A stretch of DNA of 64,000 nt from Ligustrum vulgare (lineage: Eukaryota; Streptophyta; Magnoliopsida; Lamiales; Oleaceae), in the NCBI GenBank assembly GCA_963555705.1, contig OY743168.1:96946925-97010924 (forward strand), in the 5' to 3' direction. The notes under the pieces are model-generated. The model had not been told where the DNA came from and ran no database searches. It saw only the letters and a list, made by a program, of their open reading frames with translations. The position numbers and the translations under genes were made by a program. Within the stretch, counting starts at the first letter, position 1. Every line of letters starts with the position of its first letter. This document shows positions 22,084-33,602 of this stretch, one piece after another.

Positions 22084-23538
22084 TTAAGACAAGTAAAAAT
22101 TTGAAGGCAAGTAAAAAGAAAAAAAGATCAGGAACTTCCTGGAGGTAGATCCGGCTGCGGTGGCTGAGGCGTCTGTATCCAATCTGCCTTCTATCCTCCC
22201 CAATCTCGCCTCAATCCCCTCAGCTCTCCTTTCGATCCCCTTCAATCGGTTCTCAATGGAGAAGAGCATGGCCTGCACCCGTGATATCTGACAACTGAAT
22301 TCTGTCATCGTATGTCGCATGATGCGCTGCTCCCCAGCGATGTTTCCCTGAACCATACAGTCAAGTCGTTGTTCTAGAATTTCCAGCTGCCTGTGCTGTG
22401 CTACCTCAGCTTCTCTCCTCATGTTGACGGCACGAGTCAGGTCAGTTAACTCCAACAGTATCTGCCGTAGGAGCCTCTCATCACCGAGAGGAGCCGATAT
22501 CTGTGCTGGTGCGGATGGTCCCGCTGGATCTGCTGATGCTGCTGGATCAACTGGGGCAACAGGGTCCACTGGGGCTGGTGGAGGAGCAGGTGGGCCTCGA
22601 GGTACCCTACGCCGCGTGCTCTCTCGAGTACGTCTACTGATAATTGCTCCGAGAGGCGCAGGCTCTTCATGGGGCAAAATATCCACTCCTTCGACCACGC
22701 AGATAGCACTAATCAAACATGGGAACATAATCTGGCGGCCTGAGTCCAGCTGGGAAGCAAGTGTCAGAATGAAATCAAAAATATGCCTCCCCAAGTCCAA
22801 CTTGCGTCCCCTGGCCAAATGATGTATCAATCGAACCCGGTCTTCATTGAACTCTGTCCTGTGTGATGTGGGGTCGATGTTGTGGCACATGAAGATGTGC
22901 AGAACCCTGATACTCTCAGTGAGCTCCCCATGTTCAAAGCGCCCCGGCTTTTCTAATTCCACATTCTGCCGACCGTACAAAAAGTTAGTGATCATATCAA
23001 GATCCAAATCACTTGGGACCTGCTCAATCCCCTCTCATGTCTGCTCCAAGACCCTCTCAATGACAGCCGGAGAGAATCAGATCCATTTACCACGCACCCA
23101 AGTCTTATATCTATGAGGTTCACCATCTGTCTCTATAGCATGGTTGAAATTTGCTAGGAACTCCTTGACTAGTAGTGGATAGGGCTTGTGCGGCGTGCCT
23201 GCCAATTTAGGCCAACCTGCCCTCTCAATCAGGTGGGCTAGCTCGGTATCTGAAAATTCGGCTAATATCACTTCACGCTCACTCCAAATTTTCTTCCCTT
23301 TGAGCAGTACCTCGTATCTGTGTAATTCATCGCTGCCCAGAAACCTCTGAATATCTCCTATGTCCCCTTGATCGGCCTCCGGATCCTCTGTCGAGGTACC
23401 TCGTTTCCGCTTAGAAGGCCCAGCTTTTCCTTTCCCTTGTTGTGAAGCAGTGGCTTTTGGAGGCATGTTTGTACCTACAAAGAACAAACTCATCATTAGA
23501 ACCAATGTGAGAGTGGAAAAGGATAAGAATGATGGCAC
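22084..23538 (-). pseudogene. Additional ORF downstream of integrase in element B
   Basis: The N-terminal half begins with a basic, Lys/Ser-rich stretch after MPPKATASQQGKGK. Next comes a conserved-looking globular part, then an Ala/Pro-rich linker (APPPAPVDPVAPVDPAASAD) and a C-terminal coiled coil rich in Arg, Glu and Leu. The layout resembles the extra ORF of Tat-type elements annotated as putative plant transposon protein; I infer that family from memory. Two in-frame TGA codons near 23076 and 23034 split it. In both cases a single C-to-T change in CGA would explain the stop, which fits decay of methylated CpG. Confidence 0.6.
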
Positions 23539-24859
23539 AAACCCCCAAACTTATGAAAAATTACACAAGAAAAGAGAAAGAATATCAGCTCGACTGGTGC
23601 TGTTTAACCTCGGTTATCGTGCCGAAAAAAATTAAAATTTTTGAAAAGTGTCCCGAGTACAATAAAATAGTCCACTTCAAGAGTAACATATTAAAATTTT
23701 AGAGCAAACGGAGAACAGATTCATAGAGAAATGGAATGATGAAGTGGTGACGTGAGCGTGCAATGGCCTTGCAATGGCCCTGCAGTGGCTGCAATGGTGC
23801 TAGAGAGTTAAACATGCACATATGTGTAATGTAATGCAGCAAAATGCGAAATTATAGCACAAAGACGGTGAAAAACATGTAACAAAGATATGTGCTCGAG
23901 TCGATATCTCAAATTTCAACAAAACTCTCGTTGGGACATTTCATCGAACACCTTGTATGCATAAGAAAATTAAAGAAGAATTCATAACATTATGCACATG
24001 GAAGGTTCCCAAACTGTTTATTTCATCACACCCACACATAATCCATCCAAAACTAACCTAGCCATACTCCACTAGATCAAAATTTCGAAAGGTGCACAAA
24101 TTAGGAAAAAAATCGGTCAAAACTAGGAAGGAACAAACGTACTATGATTTCAAACCTAGAGTGTGTGATTAGGAGTGTTGAAACCCTTGATTATGCACGA
24201 GATTGATAGTGGTATCTCCAAGAGTAGAGGGTTGCGCGAAATGGTGGCGAGAGAGAGAAGGTGTCACCCGGCAGCGTGAAGAGAGCCAAGTGACTACTGT
24301 CGGGTTTTTAAAAAGTGATTCTCGCGCCCAGTTTACCCACGCGATCGCGTAGTATGACCATTAGCGATCGCGTGGTAAAGGTAAAAAAAATCTGTTGAAA
24401 ATATGACGGTAAGTAGCGATCACCGACTTGGTAAATTCGCGATCGCGACTTAGCCTTGGATTTTTTTTTTTAAATGAAAAATGTCATACACCCACAAAAT
24501 GATTGAAAAACGTGGATGAACATGAATATTGACCTCTACCCTTGTTCAACTCGTGAGGGGGCTCGGGAATGACAACTAAAACCTATAGTGCTCGAACTTT
24601 CCTAGAAATCTGAAAATATGCCTAAAATGCCAAATAATGCAAACAATAGCTGATATGAATAAAAAGTGCACAAAAACAATTTAACGAATACTAATGAACC
24701 TAAACTAACTAAAGCAGAAGTCATGAATGCAATAAAGATAAAAATGATGAAATGTGAGACTAAGGTAAAATAAATCAAGATAAATGAATGAGAAGAAAAA
24801 TTGGGTTGCCTCCCAACAAGCTCTCCGTTTATAGTGTCAAGCCCGACTTTCTGCATTGT
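23539..24859 (-). other. Non-coding spacer of element B with palindromes and hairpin
   Basis: It contains perfect 12-bp palindromes ACGCGATCGCGT (24339-24350) and TCGCGATCGCGA (24437-24448), the same pair and order as in the LTR. Near 24790-24806 is the hairpin read on the minus strand as TTGGGAGGCAACCCAA, with a 5-bp stem and loop AGGCAA. I see no gene here. Confidence 0.75.
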
Positions 24860-26251
24860 TCACTCTGGAATGGCGATGTCAACGTATGACTTCTCCTTAT
24901 CAAAATTGACCTCAAAGTAATGCTTGATTCTCTGCCCATTTACTTTAAAATGTCCTTTAGTCGGATGATGAAGCTCAAATGTGCCATATGGAAAAACTTG
25001 TGCAATTGTGAATGGACCAGACCATCTCGACCTCAATTTTCCCGGAAAAAGCTTCAAGCGTGAATTGTACAGGAGCACCTGATCCCCAACTTGAAATTCC
25101 CTCTTGTGAATGTGGCGATCATGCCACTTCTTTGTCCGGTCCTTATAGATTGAGGCATTCTCATAAGCTCCTAAGCGAAATTCATCCAATGCATTAAGTT
25201 GCATAAATCTCTGATCTTTGGCTAAGTCCATATCAAGGTTCAACTGTTTTAAAGCCCAGTATGCCTTGTGTTCAAATTCAACCGATAAATGACACGCTTT
25301 CCCATAAACCAACTGAAATGGTGATATCCCGATAGGAGTTTTGAACGTTTTCCTATATGCCCACAACGCATCGTCCAATTTGCTGGCCCAGTCTTTACGG
25401 GATGACCTCACTGTTGTTTCCAAAATCCGTTTCAACTGCCTGTTTGACGTTTCCACTTGCCCACTAGTCTGCGGATGATAAGATGTCCCCATGCGATGAT
25501 GAGTTCCATACTTGGCCAGTACTGCTTTGAAAAATTTGTTGTTGAAGTGAGTTCCCCCATCACTTATGATTGCTCGTGGTGCTCCAAATCGAGTAAAAAT
25601 ATTTTTTCGTATAAAATCAACCACAATTCTAGCATCATTAGTTGGGCATACCTTTGCTTCCACCCACTTCAAGACATAGTCAACCGCCACCAGTATGTAT
25701 TTGTTGTTGTATGAAGGGGGAAACGGACCCATGAAGTCTATTCCACAGACATCAAACACTTCAACCTCCAAAACACTGTTAAGCGGCATCTCATGCTTTG
25801 ATGATATATTTCCTGTTCGTTGGCATCGGTCACATGCTTTGACAAACGAGAAGGCATCTTTAAACACTGTTGGTCAATAAAACCCACATTGCAAAACCTT
25901 AGACGCCATTTTAGTGGCTCCCATGTGTCCACCATATGGGGCTGAATGGCACTTCTCTAGAACCGGTATAATCTCTTCATCTGGAATACACCTTCGAATT
26001 ATTTGATCAGGTCCCCTTCTGTACAAAAATGGATCTTCCCAATAATAGAATTTCAGATCGTGAAAGAATTTTTTCTTCTGCTGGTATGTAAACTCAGGTG
26101 GCATCACGTTGCTGACCAAGTAATTGACATAGTTTGCAAACCAGGGCCCCTTATTCTTCTCTACATGCATCATATGGGCGAGCAACATCAACTGTTCATC
26201 TGGAAACACTTCGTTTATTTCTTCAAGATTTTCCTGATTTCCCTGCTCCAA
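24860..26251 (-). pseudogene. Integrase of element B
   Basis: Integrase would join the element's cDNA to the host genome. The N-terminal zinc-binding HHCC region is visible (KCHSAPYGGHMGATKM ... ACDRCQRTG). The catalytic core shows the first Asp in [10 protein letters not shown], the second in IISDGGTHF and the Glu in [11 protein letters not shown]-terminal chromatin-binding-type domain follows ([20 protein letters not shown]). A stop near 25870 splits the zinc region and others lie upstream, so it is not functional as it stands. It ends shortly before the conserved hairpin near 24800. Confidence 0.9.
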
Positions 26252-26791
26252 TCTGGATAAATGATCTGCAATCTGATTTTCTGTACCTTTTTTATCCCGA
26301 ATTTCAATGTCGAATTCTTGAAGCAGTAAAACTTATCTGATCAGTCTAGGCTTGGCATCCTTTTTCCCAAATAAGTACTTCAACGCCGAGTGATCTGTGT
26401 ATACCACTACTTTTGATCCTATAAGGTAAGATCTGAATTTGTCAAAGGCAAACACCACTGCTAATAGCTCTTTCTAAATTGTGGCATAATTTATCTGGGC
26501 GTCCGTTAATGTTCTGCTGGCATAATAAATTACGTGGAAAATTTTGTCCTTTCGTTGCCCCAATGCTGCCCCCACAGCGTAGTCACTCGCGTCGCACATG
26601 AGCTCAAAAGGCAAACTCCAATTTGGTGCTACGATGATTGGTGCAGTAGTTAATTTTTCTTTGATTGTATTAAAGGATGATAAACACTCTTCAGAAAAAT
26701 TAAAAACTACGTCCTTTTCCAGTAAATTACAAAGGGGCTTCGTGATCTTGGAAAAATCTTTATAAATCTCCTGTAAAATCCAGCATGGCAT
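26252..26791 (-). pseudogene. RNase H and RT thumb region of element B
   Basis: The RNase H start CDASDYAVGAALGQ and the tail ending IADHLSRLEQ are visible. In life the domain degrades the RNA strand during reverse transcription. It is broken by stops near 26474 and 26336 and by a frameshift at the junction with RT near 26780. Confidence 0.85.
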
Positions 26792-27437
26792 AAGAAACTT
26801 CTTACTCCTTTAACTGAGCTGGGTGGTGGTAGTTTTTCAATTACTTGAATTTTTGCCCTGTCCACTTCAATTCCTTTTTCAGAAATCCGATGCCCTAGTA
26901 CAATCCCTTCGTGCACCATAAAGTGACACTTCTCCAAATTTAACACCATATTTTTTTTCGTGCATCTTTTAAGCACCAGGGAGAGGTGGTGTAGACACTC
27001 ATCAAACGAAGATCCAACGACTGAGAAATCATCCATGAAGACTTCAATAAATCGCTCCACCATATCGGAAAATATTGCCATCATGCATCTCTGGAAGGTT
27101 ACTGGAGCGTTACATAGTCCAAACGGCATTCTCCTGAAAGCAAATGTACCATAGGGACAGGTAAATGTAGTTTTCTCTTGGTCAGCCAGGGCGATGACAA
27201 TCTGATTGTACCCTGAATATCCATCGAGAAAGAATAGTGTGAATGACCAGCTAATTTCTCCAACATCTGATCGATGAACGGTAATGGAAAATGATCTTTT
27301 CTAGTTGCAGCATTCAATTTTCTGTAGTCAATACACACTCTCCATCCGGTCACTGTCCTTGTAGGGATCAACTCGTTGTTCTCATTAGAAATTACTGTCA
27401 TGCCCCCCTTCTTTGGCACTACGTGAACTGGGCTGAC
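26707..27437 (-). pseudogene. Reverse transcriptase core of element B
   Basis: It begins with WRVCIDYRKLNAATRKDHFP. The catalytic motif is EVFMDDFSV, the FMDD variant common in plant Tat/Athila elements, after MPFGLCNAPVTFQRCM. A frameshift falls near 27200, where the SMDIQG stretch runs out of frame, and a stop lies near 27420-27437 upstream. The frame overlaps the RNase H part. Confidence 0.9.
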
Positions 27438-29018
27438 TCAAGCACTGTCTGAGATCAGGTATATGATACCCCCATCTAGTAACTTTAAAATCTCTTTCCT
27501 CACTACTTCTTTCAAAGTCGGATTTAGTTTGCGCTGTCCTTCCACAGATGGCCTGGAATCATCTTCCATCAAAATTTTATGCAGACAAATAGTTGGACTA
27601 ATACCCTTGATGTCGGCAATAGTACATCCTATTGCGGTTTTGTGTTCCTTCACCACCCGCAACAACCGTTCTTCTTCCAATGCTGTCAAGTGGCTCGAAA
27701 TGATAATTGGCAGTGTTGAAGATTCCCCCAAAAATGCATATCGCAGGTGAGCTGGTAGAGGTTTTAACTCCAAAGTGGGAGGAATTTCACACGATGGACG
27801 AGATTTCTGCAAATTTTCTCCTAATGGTTCAAAATAGTGACATGCCCTTAACGTGAACCTTGGTGATGCCTCCAATTCATTAGCCATCCTCGCCACATCT
27901 TCATTTTCTGAGTTCACTGATTCTGACTGAACAATGCATGCCTCTAATGGATCTTTAGGATGCTCCTCATCATATACACTACGAACTGCTTCTTGCACAA
28001 TATCTACCGTGAAACATGTGTCCAATGATGAGGGATACTTCATGGACTTAAAGATGTTGAACGTGATCTTCTCCTCATCCACACGAAGCACTAGTGTTCC
28101 TTCGTGAACATCTATCACTGCTTTTCCAGTTCTCAAGAATGGTCGTCCCAAGATGAGCGGGATCGTCTTATCTTCTTCCATATCCAATATAACAAAGTCT
28201 GCAGGGTAAATGAATTTCCCCACTCTTATCAACACATCTTCAAGCAACCCCCAAGGGTATTTTATCGAACGATCTGCCAATTGCAAGGAAATGGTGGTTG
28301 GTTTTGCTTCCCCAATCCTGAGTTTCCTGAAAATAGATAAATGCATTAGATTAATGCTAGCACCTAAATCACACAAAGCAGATTCAAAATCAATAGAACC
28401 AATAGTGCAAGGTATTGTGAACCTCCCTGGATCCTTTAGTTTGGGAGGCAATTTCTTCTGAATTATTGCACTGCATTCTTCAGTGAGCATCACTGTCTCA
28501 TGCTCGTCCAGCTTTCGTTTATTTGTCAGGATTTCTTTCATGAATTTAGCATAGCTTGGCATCTGGGTCAAAGCTTTTGTGAAGGGAATATTGATGTGCA
28601 ACTGCTTGATTTTTTCAATAAATTTAGAAAACTGCTGGTCTAGCTTATGCTTCCTTGGCCTCTGTGGATATAGTATGGGAGGTACGTAGGCCTTAACTGG
28701 AGTCGGGGCGTTCTTCATCTCAGCTTCTTCTGACCTGTTGGATTTTTCTGTTGAATTTTCTCTCTCCGTGTGATCAGCTTCTTTCTCTTCCACTGCTTCT
28801 GTCACAGTTTCTGAGTTTTCCGTTCTTTTCACATAGATTTCTGGTAATTGGACCCCACTTCTGGTTGTAATGGCTTGTACTTGTTCTCTTGGATTTGTTT
28901 CTGTATTACTGGGCAATTTACCTTGCTGTCTTTCTGAACTTGCATTTGCCAATTGTCCCAATTGAATTTTTATTTTTTTAATGTCAGCTTGATGGCTTTG
29001 TAGCAGCTGCAGTATCAA
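27438..29018 (-). pseudogene. Gag C-terminal / aspartic protease region of element B
   Basis: This is the longest open stretch of B (526 codons). The first ~170 residues are charged and Gln-rich linker. A retropepsin-like domain follows, with active site ALCDLGASINLM (DLGAS instead of DTGAS, usual in this branch) and LILGRPFLRT further on. The end runs into RT with EGQRKLNPTLKEVVRKEILK. It ends at a stop near 27438 just before the RT fingers. Confidence 0.88.
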
Positions 29019-30250
29019 TTCTTCACTGGAGGTTTTTTTAACTTGTTGTTGCTGCTGAAACCCTGGTGGTCATTGGACATTTTGATTGTTAGCGTTTGGA
29101 TGCTTCCTCCATTCAGGGTTGTACGTCTATGAGTACATACCCCCTTGCTGCCTCTGACTGTTCCCAAAAAAATTTGCTTGCTCTTTATCCGATTGACCTT
29201 GATATGCCATAGGACACTCTGACAGAGCATGGTTCTCAAAACAGTAATCACAAACTATGGTTGCCTGAGCTGCAAGCACTGGCTGCTGATTCATGCTGTC
29301 AAATTTTTTTGTCAATCCGTCCAGTTTAGCATTAATACCTGTAATTTCATTTATCGCAGCTATTCCACCAGATTTCTGTGCAGTGCGATCTGAGTACCAC
29401 TGATAATTATTTGCTGCCATTTTCTCGAATATTTTGGAGGCTTCTTCATAAGTCAAATCCATCACAGATCCACCTGTAGCTGAATCTGCATGCTTCTTGT
29501 TGTCATTGGTCAACCCGTTGTAGAAAGTTTGTATGAGGATCCAATCAGCTATTCCATGAATAGGACATTGACGAACCAGTTCATTGAACCTTTCCCAAAC
29601 CTCAAAAATGGACTCTCCTGGCTGTGGTTGAACGAAAGGATTTCGCGCCTTAGCTTTGACATCCGGCCAGGTGGAAAGAACTTGTCAACAAATTTTTGAC
29701 TCATTACTTCCCAAGTAGTGATTGTGTGGAGGGGTAGCGTGTAAAACCATGCCTTTTCCTTGTCTGCCAATGAGAAGGAAAATAGTTTTAGTTTTACAGC
29801 GTCACCCGGAACTCCATTCATTCGCTGCATGTCACACAATTCTTGAAAAGTTCGCAGGTGTGCATGTGGATCTTCAGACGGCAACCCATGAAAGACGACA
29901 GAGTTTTGGATCAGAGAGATCAAAGAAGTCTTGATCTCAAAGTTGTTAGCAGGTATAACAGGCGGCACTATGCAAGTTCCAATGTTTCCCACTGGAGGAA
30001 TCATATAATCCCTTAATGCTCGCCTCCCGTTGTTTGGTCGATTCTGTTGTTGAACAACAATTTCTACTGGCAGATTGTCTTGGTTGTGCTGAATTTGGTT
30101 GTCTGCCATTGTTAAATCTTTGTGTTGAGTTGCTTCTAACTGTTGTTTGCACCTTTGTCGAAAAGTGCGTTCAATTTCTGTATCAAGAGGAAGCAATTCA
30201 AAAGATTTAGTTCTTCTTAACATGAATTTATAAAGACAAATCGAAAACAA
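29019..30250 (-). pseudogene. Gag of element B
   Basis: It would form the particle that packages the element RNA. The N-terminal part has the retrotransposon gag signature around WFYTLPLHTITTWEVMSQKF. A zinc-knuckle-like CDYCFENHALSEC lies at about 29213-29251, with spacing CX2CX3HX4C, one residue short of canonical. A one-base frameshift near 29640 breaks the frame, and stops near 29125 and 29075 interrupt the C-terminal part. Confidence 0.85.
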
Positions 30251-30329
30251 ATCTAACTAAATTAAAATAAAGCAAAACAACATTCAAATTAAAGTAAGAA
30301 TTTATTGGTATCGATATTAGTAAAAACAG

Positions 30330-30347
30330 TCCCCAGCAACGGCACCA
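30330..30347 (-). other. Primer binding site of element B
   Basis: Read on the minus strand it is TGGTGCCGTTGCTGGGGA, two mismatches from element A's PBS and still tRNA-Asp-type. It lies six bases inside the 5' LTR. Confidence 0.85.
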
Positions 30348-30353
30348 AAAACT

Positions 30354-31314
30354 TGTTCACTAATATCTCGCTAAGCGAAATACTCCCGTAAGTGTACGGA
30401 TCGTGAAGCGTAGTTAAAATGGACCTAAGAGTCCGGATTATCATTCCCACGAGGACCGTTTACTAAGTACCGAAATGTGTAAATTCTTATCCTTATTTGA
30501 ACCAAGAAATGAATTTGAGTTGTTTTGTATACTAATATTTGTAACGATGACTGAAAGATTAAAACTTTGCACGAGATTGAGATTTCACAATTGCTGATTG
30601 TTTTTAAATATAATTGAAAGTAGTTGGGATTCACGGGTTCACCTAGCCAATTAAATCAATTCCTATTCCAAATATTATTTTCTAAATATGTGTTCAATCG
30701 AATTCACTAAATTAAATTGAGATTCCTCTCTTGAGTTTAAATCAATCCTACCTAGATAAGTCAACCTTGTATCTCTACAATGGGTCCGAATATTCCTTAT
30801 CTAAATGCATTACATGCAAGAACTCACACATGATCGCACTAATTACAAGAGTATATCTCTATCTCTTGTTCAATTAACGGATTTATTACCTAGATCTATG
30901 TTATTAACTCACCTCTCGGATTATGGAAATAACACATGAAATCATGAATAAGTGGTCAATTCATTCACGCATTAAAATCAATAATAATTCAACACATGCA
31001 TTACGGCATTAAAACAAGGAATATGGAATTAAAGTACTTGACTAGGCTACATCGTGATTCCCAACGTTAAGATTAGTTACACATAATAAATGAATAATAA
31101 AAGCAATCTGAATTAAAATTAAACATGCTGGAATTTATGAAATCAACAATAAGAAAAGAAGTCTCGCACCAAGATTTGATCTCCCATGTTAAGCTCCTAC
31201 ATTCCCGTGCTTTTCCGTGCTTGAATCTCCTCCTTAAGTAGATGTCGAATTGCCAAGAATTCTCCAATATCAAGCTCTGCAAAAGTGCTCATCTCCTTCC
31301 TCTCGCGCCCCTCC
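30354..31314 (-). repeat. 5' LTR of element B, truncated
   Basis: It matches 236-1199 and stops abruptly at 31314, after CCCCTCC. The missing part corresponds to the upstream (U3, promoter) third of the LTR, so the element has lost its promoter. Confidence 0.88.
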
Positions 31315-31600
31315 ACCAAAGGCCCAGGACAGGATCGGTGAGGAGCCTCAAGGTTGTGGTTCAACCTTTTTTTTTTTTTTTTAAGAATATGCCCATGCTA
31401 CAGTTTGCATAGAATTTTCAGGTGTGTAAGAAAGGATAAGGATATTTAGCAATTAAATCAACAGTAAAAATAAAGAATTGTCAGCAAATTTTCTTTATGG
31501 GAAGGGACTCCGCCAAATTGACTGAGATTCTATTTCGAACTCTGGGTCACATTCTTTTCGCGTGAGACTATTCTAGTTTTCTTAGAGTATTAGACTAAGT
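31315..31600. other. Spacer without recognised gene
   Basis: Contains a T16-T18 run near 31366 and otherwise AT-rich sequence. I see no gene or repeat boundary. Confidence 0.5.
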
Positions 31601-31949
31601 TGTAAAAATTTGAGATTCATCTTAGAAGGTCAATTTTGTTAAGAGGAGTGGTTCAAACTTTCTTTTATAAATTTATCTATATTTTCATCTTTATTCGATG
31701 TAAAATTTTATCTCTTAACATGTCCCCTCAAGATGATGGCTCGTTTGTACACATCAATCTTGAAATCTGTGTGCTCATTTTTTGAGTTTTAATCGGATCA
31801 AATTGCTCGTTGGAGCTTAATGGACTCTGATACAATGTAAAGATTTGTGAGTTCATCTTAAAAGATTAACCTTGTTAAAAGTAGCTCAAACCCTTGTAAA
31901 TTGAGTTATGTTTTCATCTTTATTTGATTTGTGATTTTATCACTTAACA
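31601..31949 (-). mobile_element. TRIM retrotransposon, complete
   Basis: Two direct repeats of 120 and 114 bp (31601-31720 and 31836-31949) act as LTRs and flank a 115-bp interior. On the minus strand the interior starts with TGTATCAGAGTCC, close to the tRNA-Met PBS, and ends with the PPT CTTGAGGGGACA. A TAAGT duplication flanks it (31596-31600 and 31950-31954). It has no coding capacity and would need enzymes in trans. The LTRs are clearly diverged, so it is old. Confidence 0.85.
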
Positions 31950-32095
31950 TAAGTAGTATTGAAAATAAATAAATTAATTAAAAATAGTTTTTTGAAATGA
32001 ATAGTGATTTTTTGGAGATTGGATAATTAAAATTTAGTTTAAAAGTTAAATATTATGAATTTAACTTTTAATGAATGATTGAGATTGAATACTGT

Positions 32096-32112
32096 AAAAA
32101 AAAAAAAAAAAA

Positions 32113-32176
<64 letters not shown>

Positions 32177-32180
32177 TTTT
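32096..32180. repeat. Poly-A and TA microsatellite with inverted flanks
   Basis: An A16-A18 run is followed by AAAGAATATAT, about 55 bp of TA and then ATATTCTTTT. The flanks are mirror complements, so the stretch can form one long hairpin. Confidence 0.9.
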
Positions 32181-32181
32181 A

Positions 32182-32235
32182 TAATTAGCCTGGTTTACAT
32201 TTATATATAGATATAAATGTAAACCAGGCTAATTA
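32182..32235. repeat. Perfect inverted repeat, 25-bp arms, 4-bp loop
   Basis: Arm 32182-32206 (starting TAATTAGCCTGGTTTACATT) is the exact reverse complement of 32211-32235, with loop ATAG between. It sits between the TA microsatellite and a Tourist-like MITE whose TAA target site overlaps its right end. Confidence 0.95.
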
Positions 32236-32236
32236 A

Positions 32237-32460
32237 GGGTCCGTTCGTTTAGATTTATTTTGCCAAATTAATTGGCTAAAAGATAAAAAAGACAACAAAT
32301 TTAATTTACACAATTTTTCAAATTACTTTTTAACCATCCATATTTTCTCTCTCCAATTACACAATTTCCCAAACCAATTTTTAACCCCACATCTTACCTA
32401 AAAACATAAATAAATTCAACACAAAATTTAATTTGACACGCCATCCAACCGAACAGAGCC
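32237..32460. mobile_element. Tourist-like MITE (PIF/Harbinger)
   Basis: Left end GGGTCCGTTCGTTT and right end (minus strand) GGCTCTGTTCGGTT form imperfect terminal inverted repeats. TAA lies on both sides (32234-32236 and 32461-32463), the target duplication expected of PIF/Harbinger. 224 bp, non-coding. Confidence 0.8.
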
Positions 32461-32726
32461 TAAAATCTTGTTCATAGTACTTGATCTATCAAGTTCGTAC
32501 AAAACTTTACTGTGTTGTAGCTACTTCTTCTTGATTGTGACATTCTAGTAAGGGAGTGCTCCCTTTAGGATAGGCTTAGGGGGCATTGTCCCTCATTTCT
32601 TACCATCAATGCCAGTAGGTGGAATCAAACATTGGGGAAAATTCTAGTTCTACTTACCATTTGACATAAAGTATTATCTCGTGATATATTACCTTTTACT
32701 TTATCATGAGAATTTAAAAACAAAAA

Positions 32727-33164
32727 GTGCACTTTCCCAAAGTGGAGATCAATTTTCAGTGCCTGAAGCTACCAAAAAAGAGCTCCTGCCATACTCCACC
32801 TGCATTCCAACCCGTCGACGTGGTGTCATCTTCTTCCACATTTCTAGCCGCCACCTGCTCACACGACGACATTTCACCGGAGTTATCATCGATCAATTTT
32901 CAGTGCCTGAAGCTTCCAAAAAATAGCTCTCGCCATACTCCACCCGCCTTCCAACCCGTCGACGTGGTGTCATCTTCCTCAACATTTCCAACAACCACCT
33001 GCTCACATGACGACATTTCACTGGAGTTATCATCGCCGTTGGAAACACTTCAATGTCAGAAGCATTCGGTAATTTCAAATCCAAATTTTTATGCTCCAAA
33101 AGTAGTCGTTAATGTCACTTCTCTCAACTCTGTTTGTGAGCAACCTCATTTCTCTTTATCTTGA
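32727..33164 (+). other. Open frame containing a 144-bp in-frame tandem duplication
   Basis: Bases 32747-32890 and 32891-33034 are two copies of a 144-bp unit, so the 145-codon frame carries two 48-residue repeats (for example HTPPAFQPVDVVSSSST in both). It lies upstream of the FAR1-like pseudogene. It could be a leader exon or an unrelated repeat. I cannot assign a function. Confidence 0.4.
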
Positions 33165-33602
33165 TTTCTGCCTCTTGTACATAAAATCTTCTGCTTATTT
33201 CTGCAAAATGTGTTTCAATAAACCAAAATCTTAAAGCAGATTTAGCAAAAATCCATGGACAAAAGGACACATTTCACCGATTCAACATTTTAAGTGTTGG
33301 AAGTATACGAGATGCGATTGACTTACCAGGTCGTCTGCTCAACAACCGTTACCAATAGCAGCAATTTTATATTCATATTCGTTTGATAGTCTTTACAATC
33401 TTGACCAAGTGGTGTTCTTTGTAAATCTGAATCTACACGTCTCTTTGATATGTTAGGCTTGTTTGATATCCTAGATAATATTTTAAACAATTACAAGCAT
33501 GTAAAAAATATCATTTGAAATCCTATGTGTAGTTTACATTTTAAATAAGATTTATTTAAAGTTTTCTAACTGGCCGATTATAATTTTTTTGAAGATCATG
33601 AT

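Larger units (their letters stand above)
236..31314 (-). mobile_element. Decayed Ty3/gypsy Tat/Athila-type retrotransposon (element B)
   Basis: On the minus strand the order is truncated 5' LTR (30354-31314), PBS, gag, protease, RT, RNase H, integrase, a further ORF, a non-coding 3' region, PPT and 3' LTR (20496 down to 236). The 3' LTR is split by the 18.8-kb element A array. The protease-RT-RH-integrase order and the tRNA-Asp-type PBS fit the Tat/Athila branch. Comparable parts of the two LTRs differ at roughly 20 of 960 positions by eye. Every coding region carries stops or frameshifts, so this copy is inactive. Confidence 0.9.

Noticed and set aside
22421..22822. Plus-strand Gly/Ala-rich frame
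   Set aside because: It is the complement of the Ala/Pro-rich linker of the minus-strand ORF in element B.
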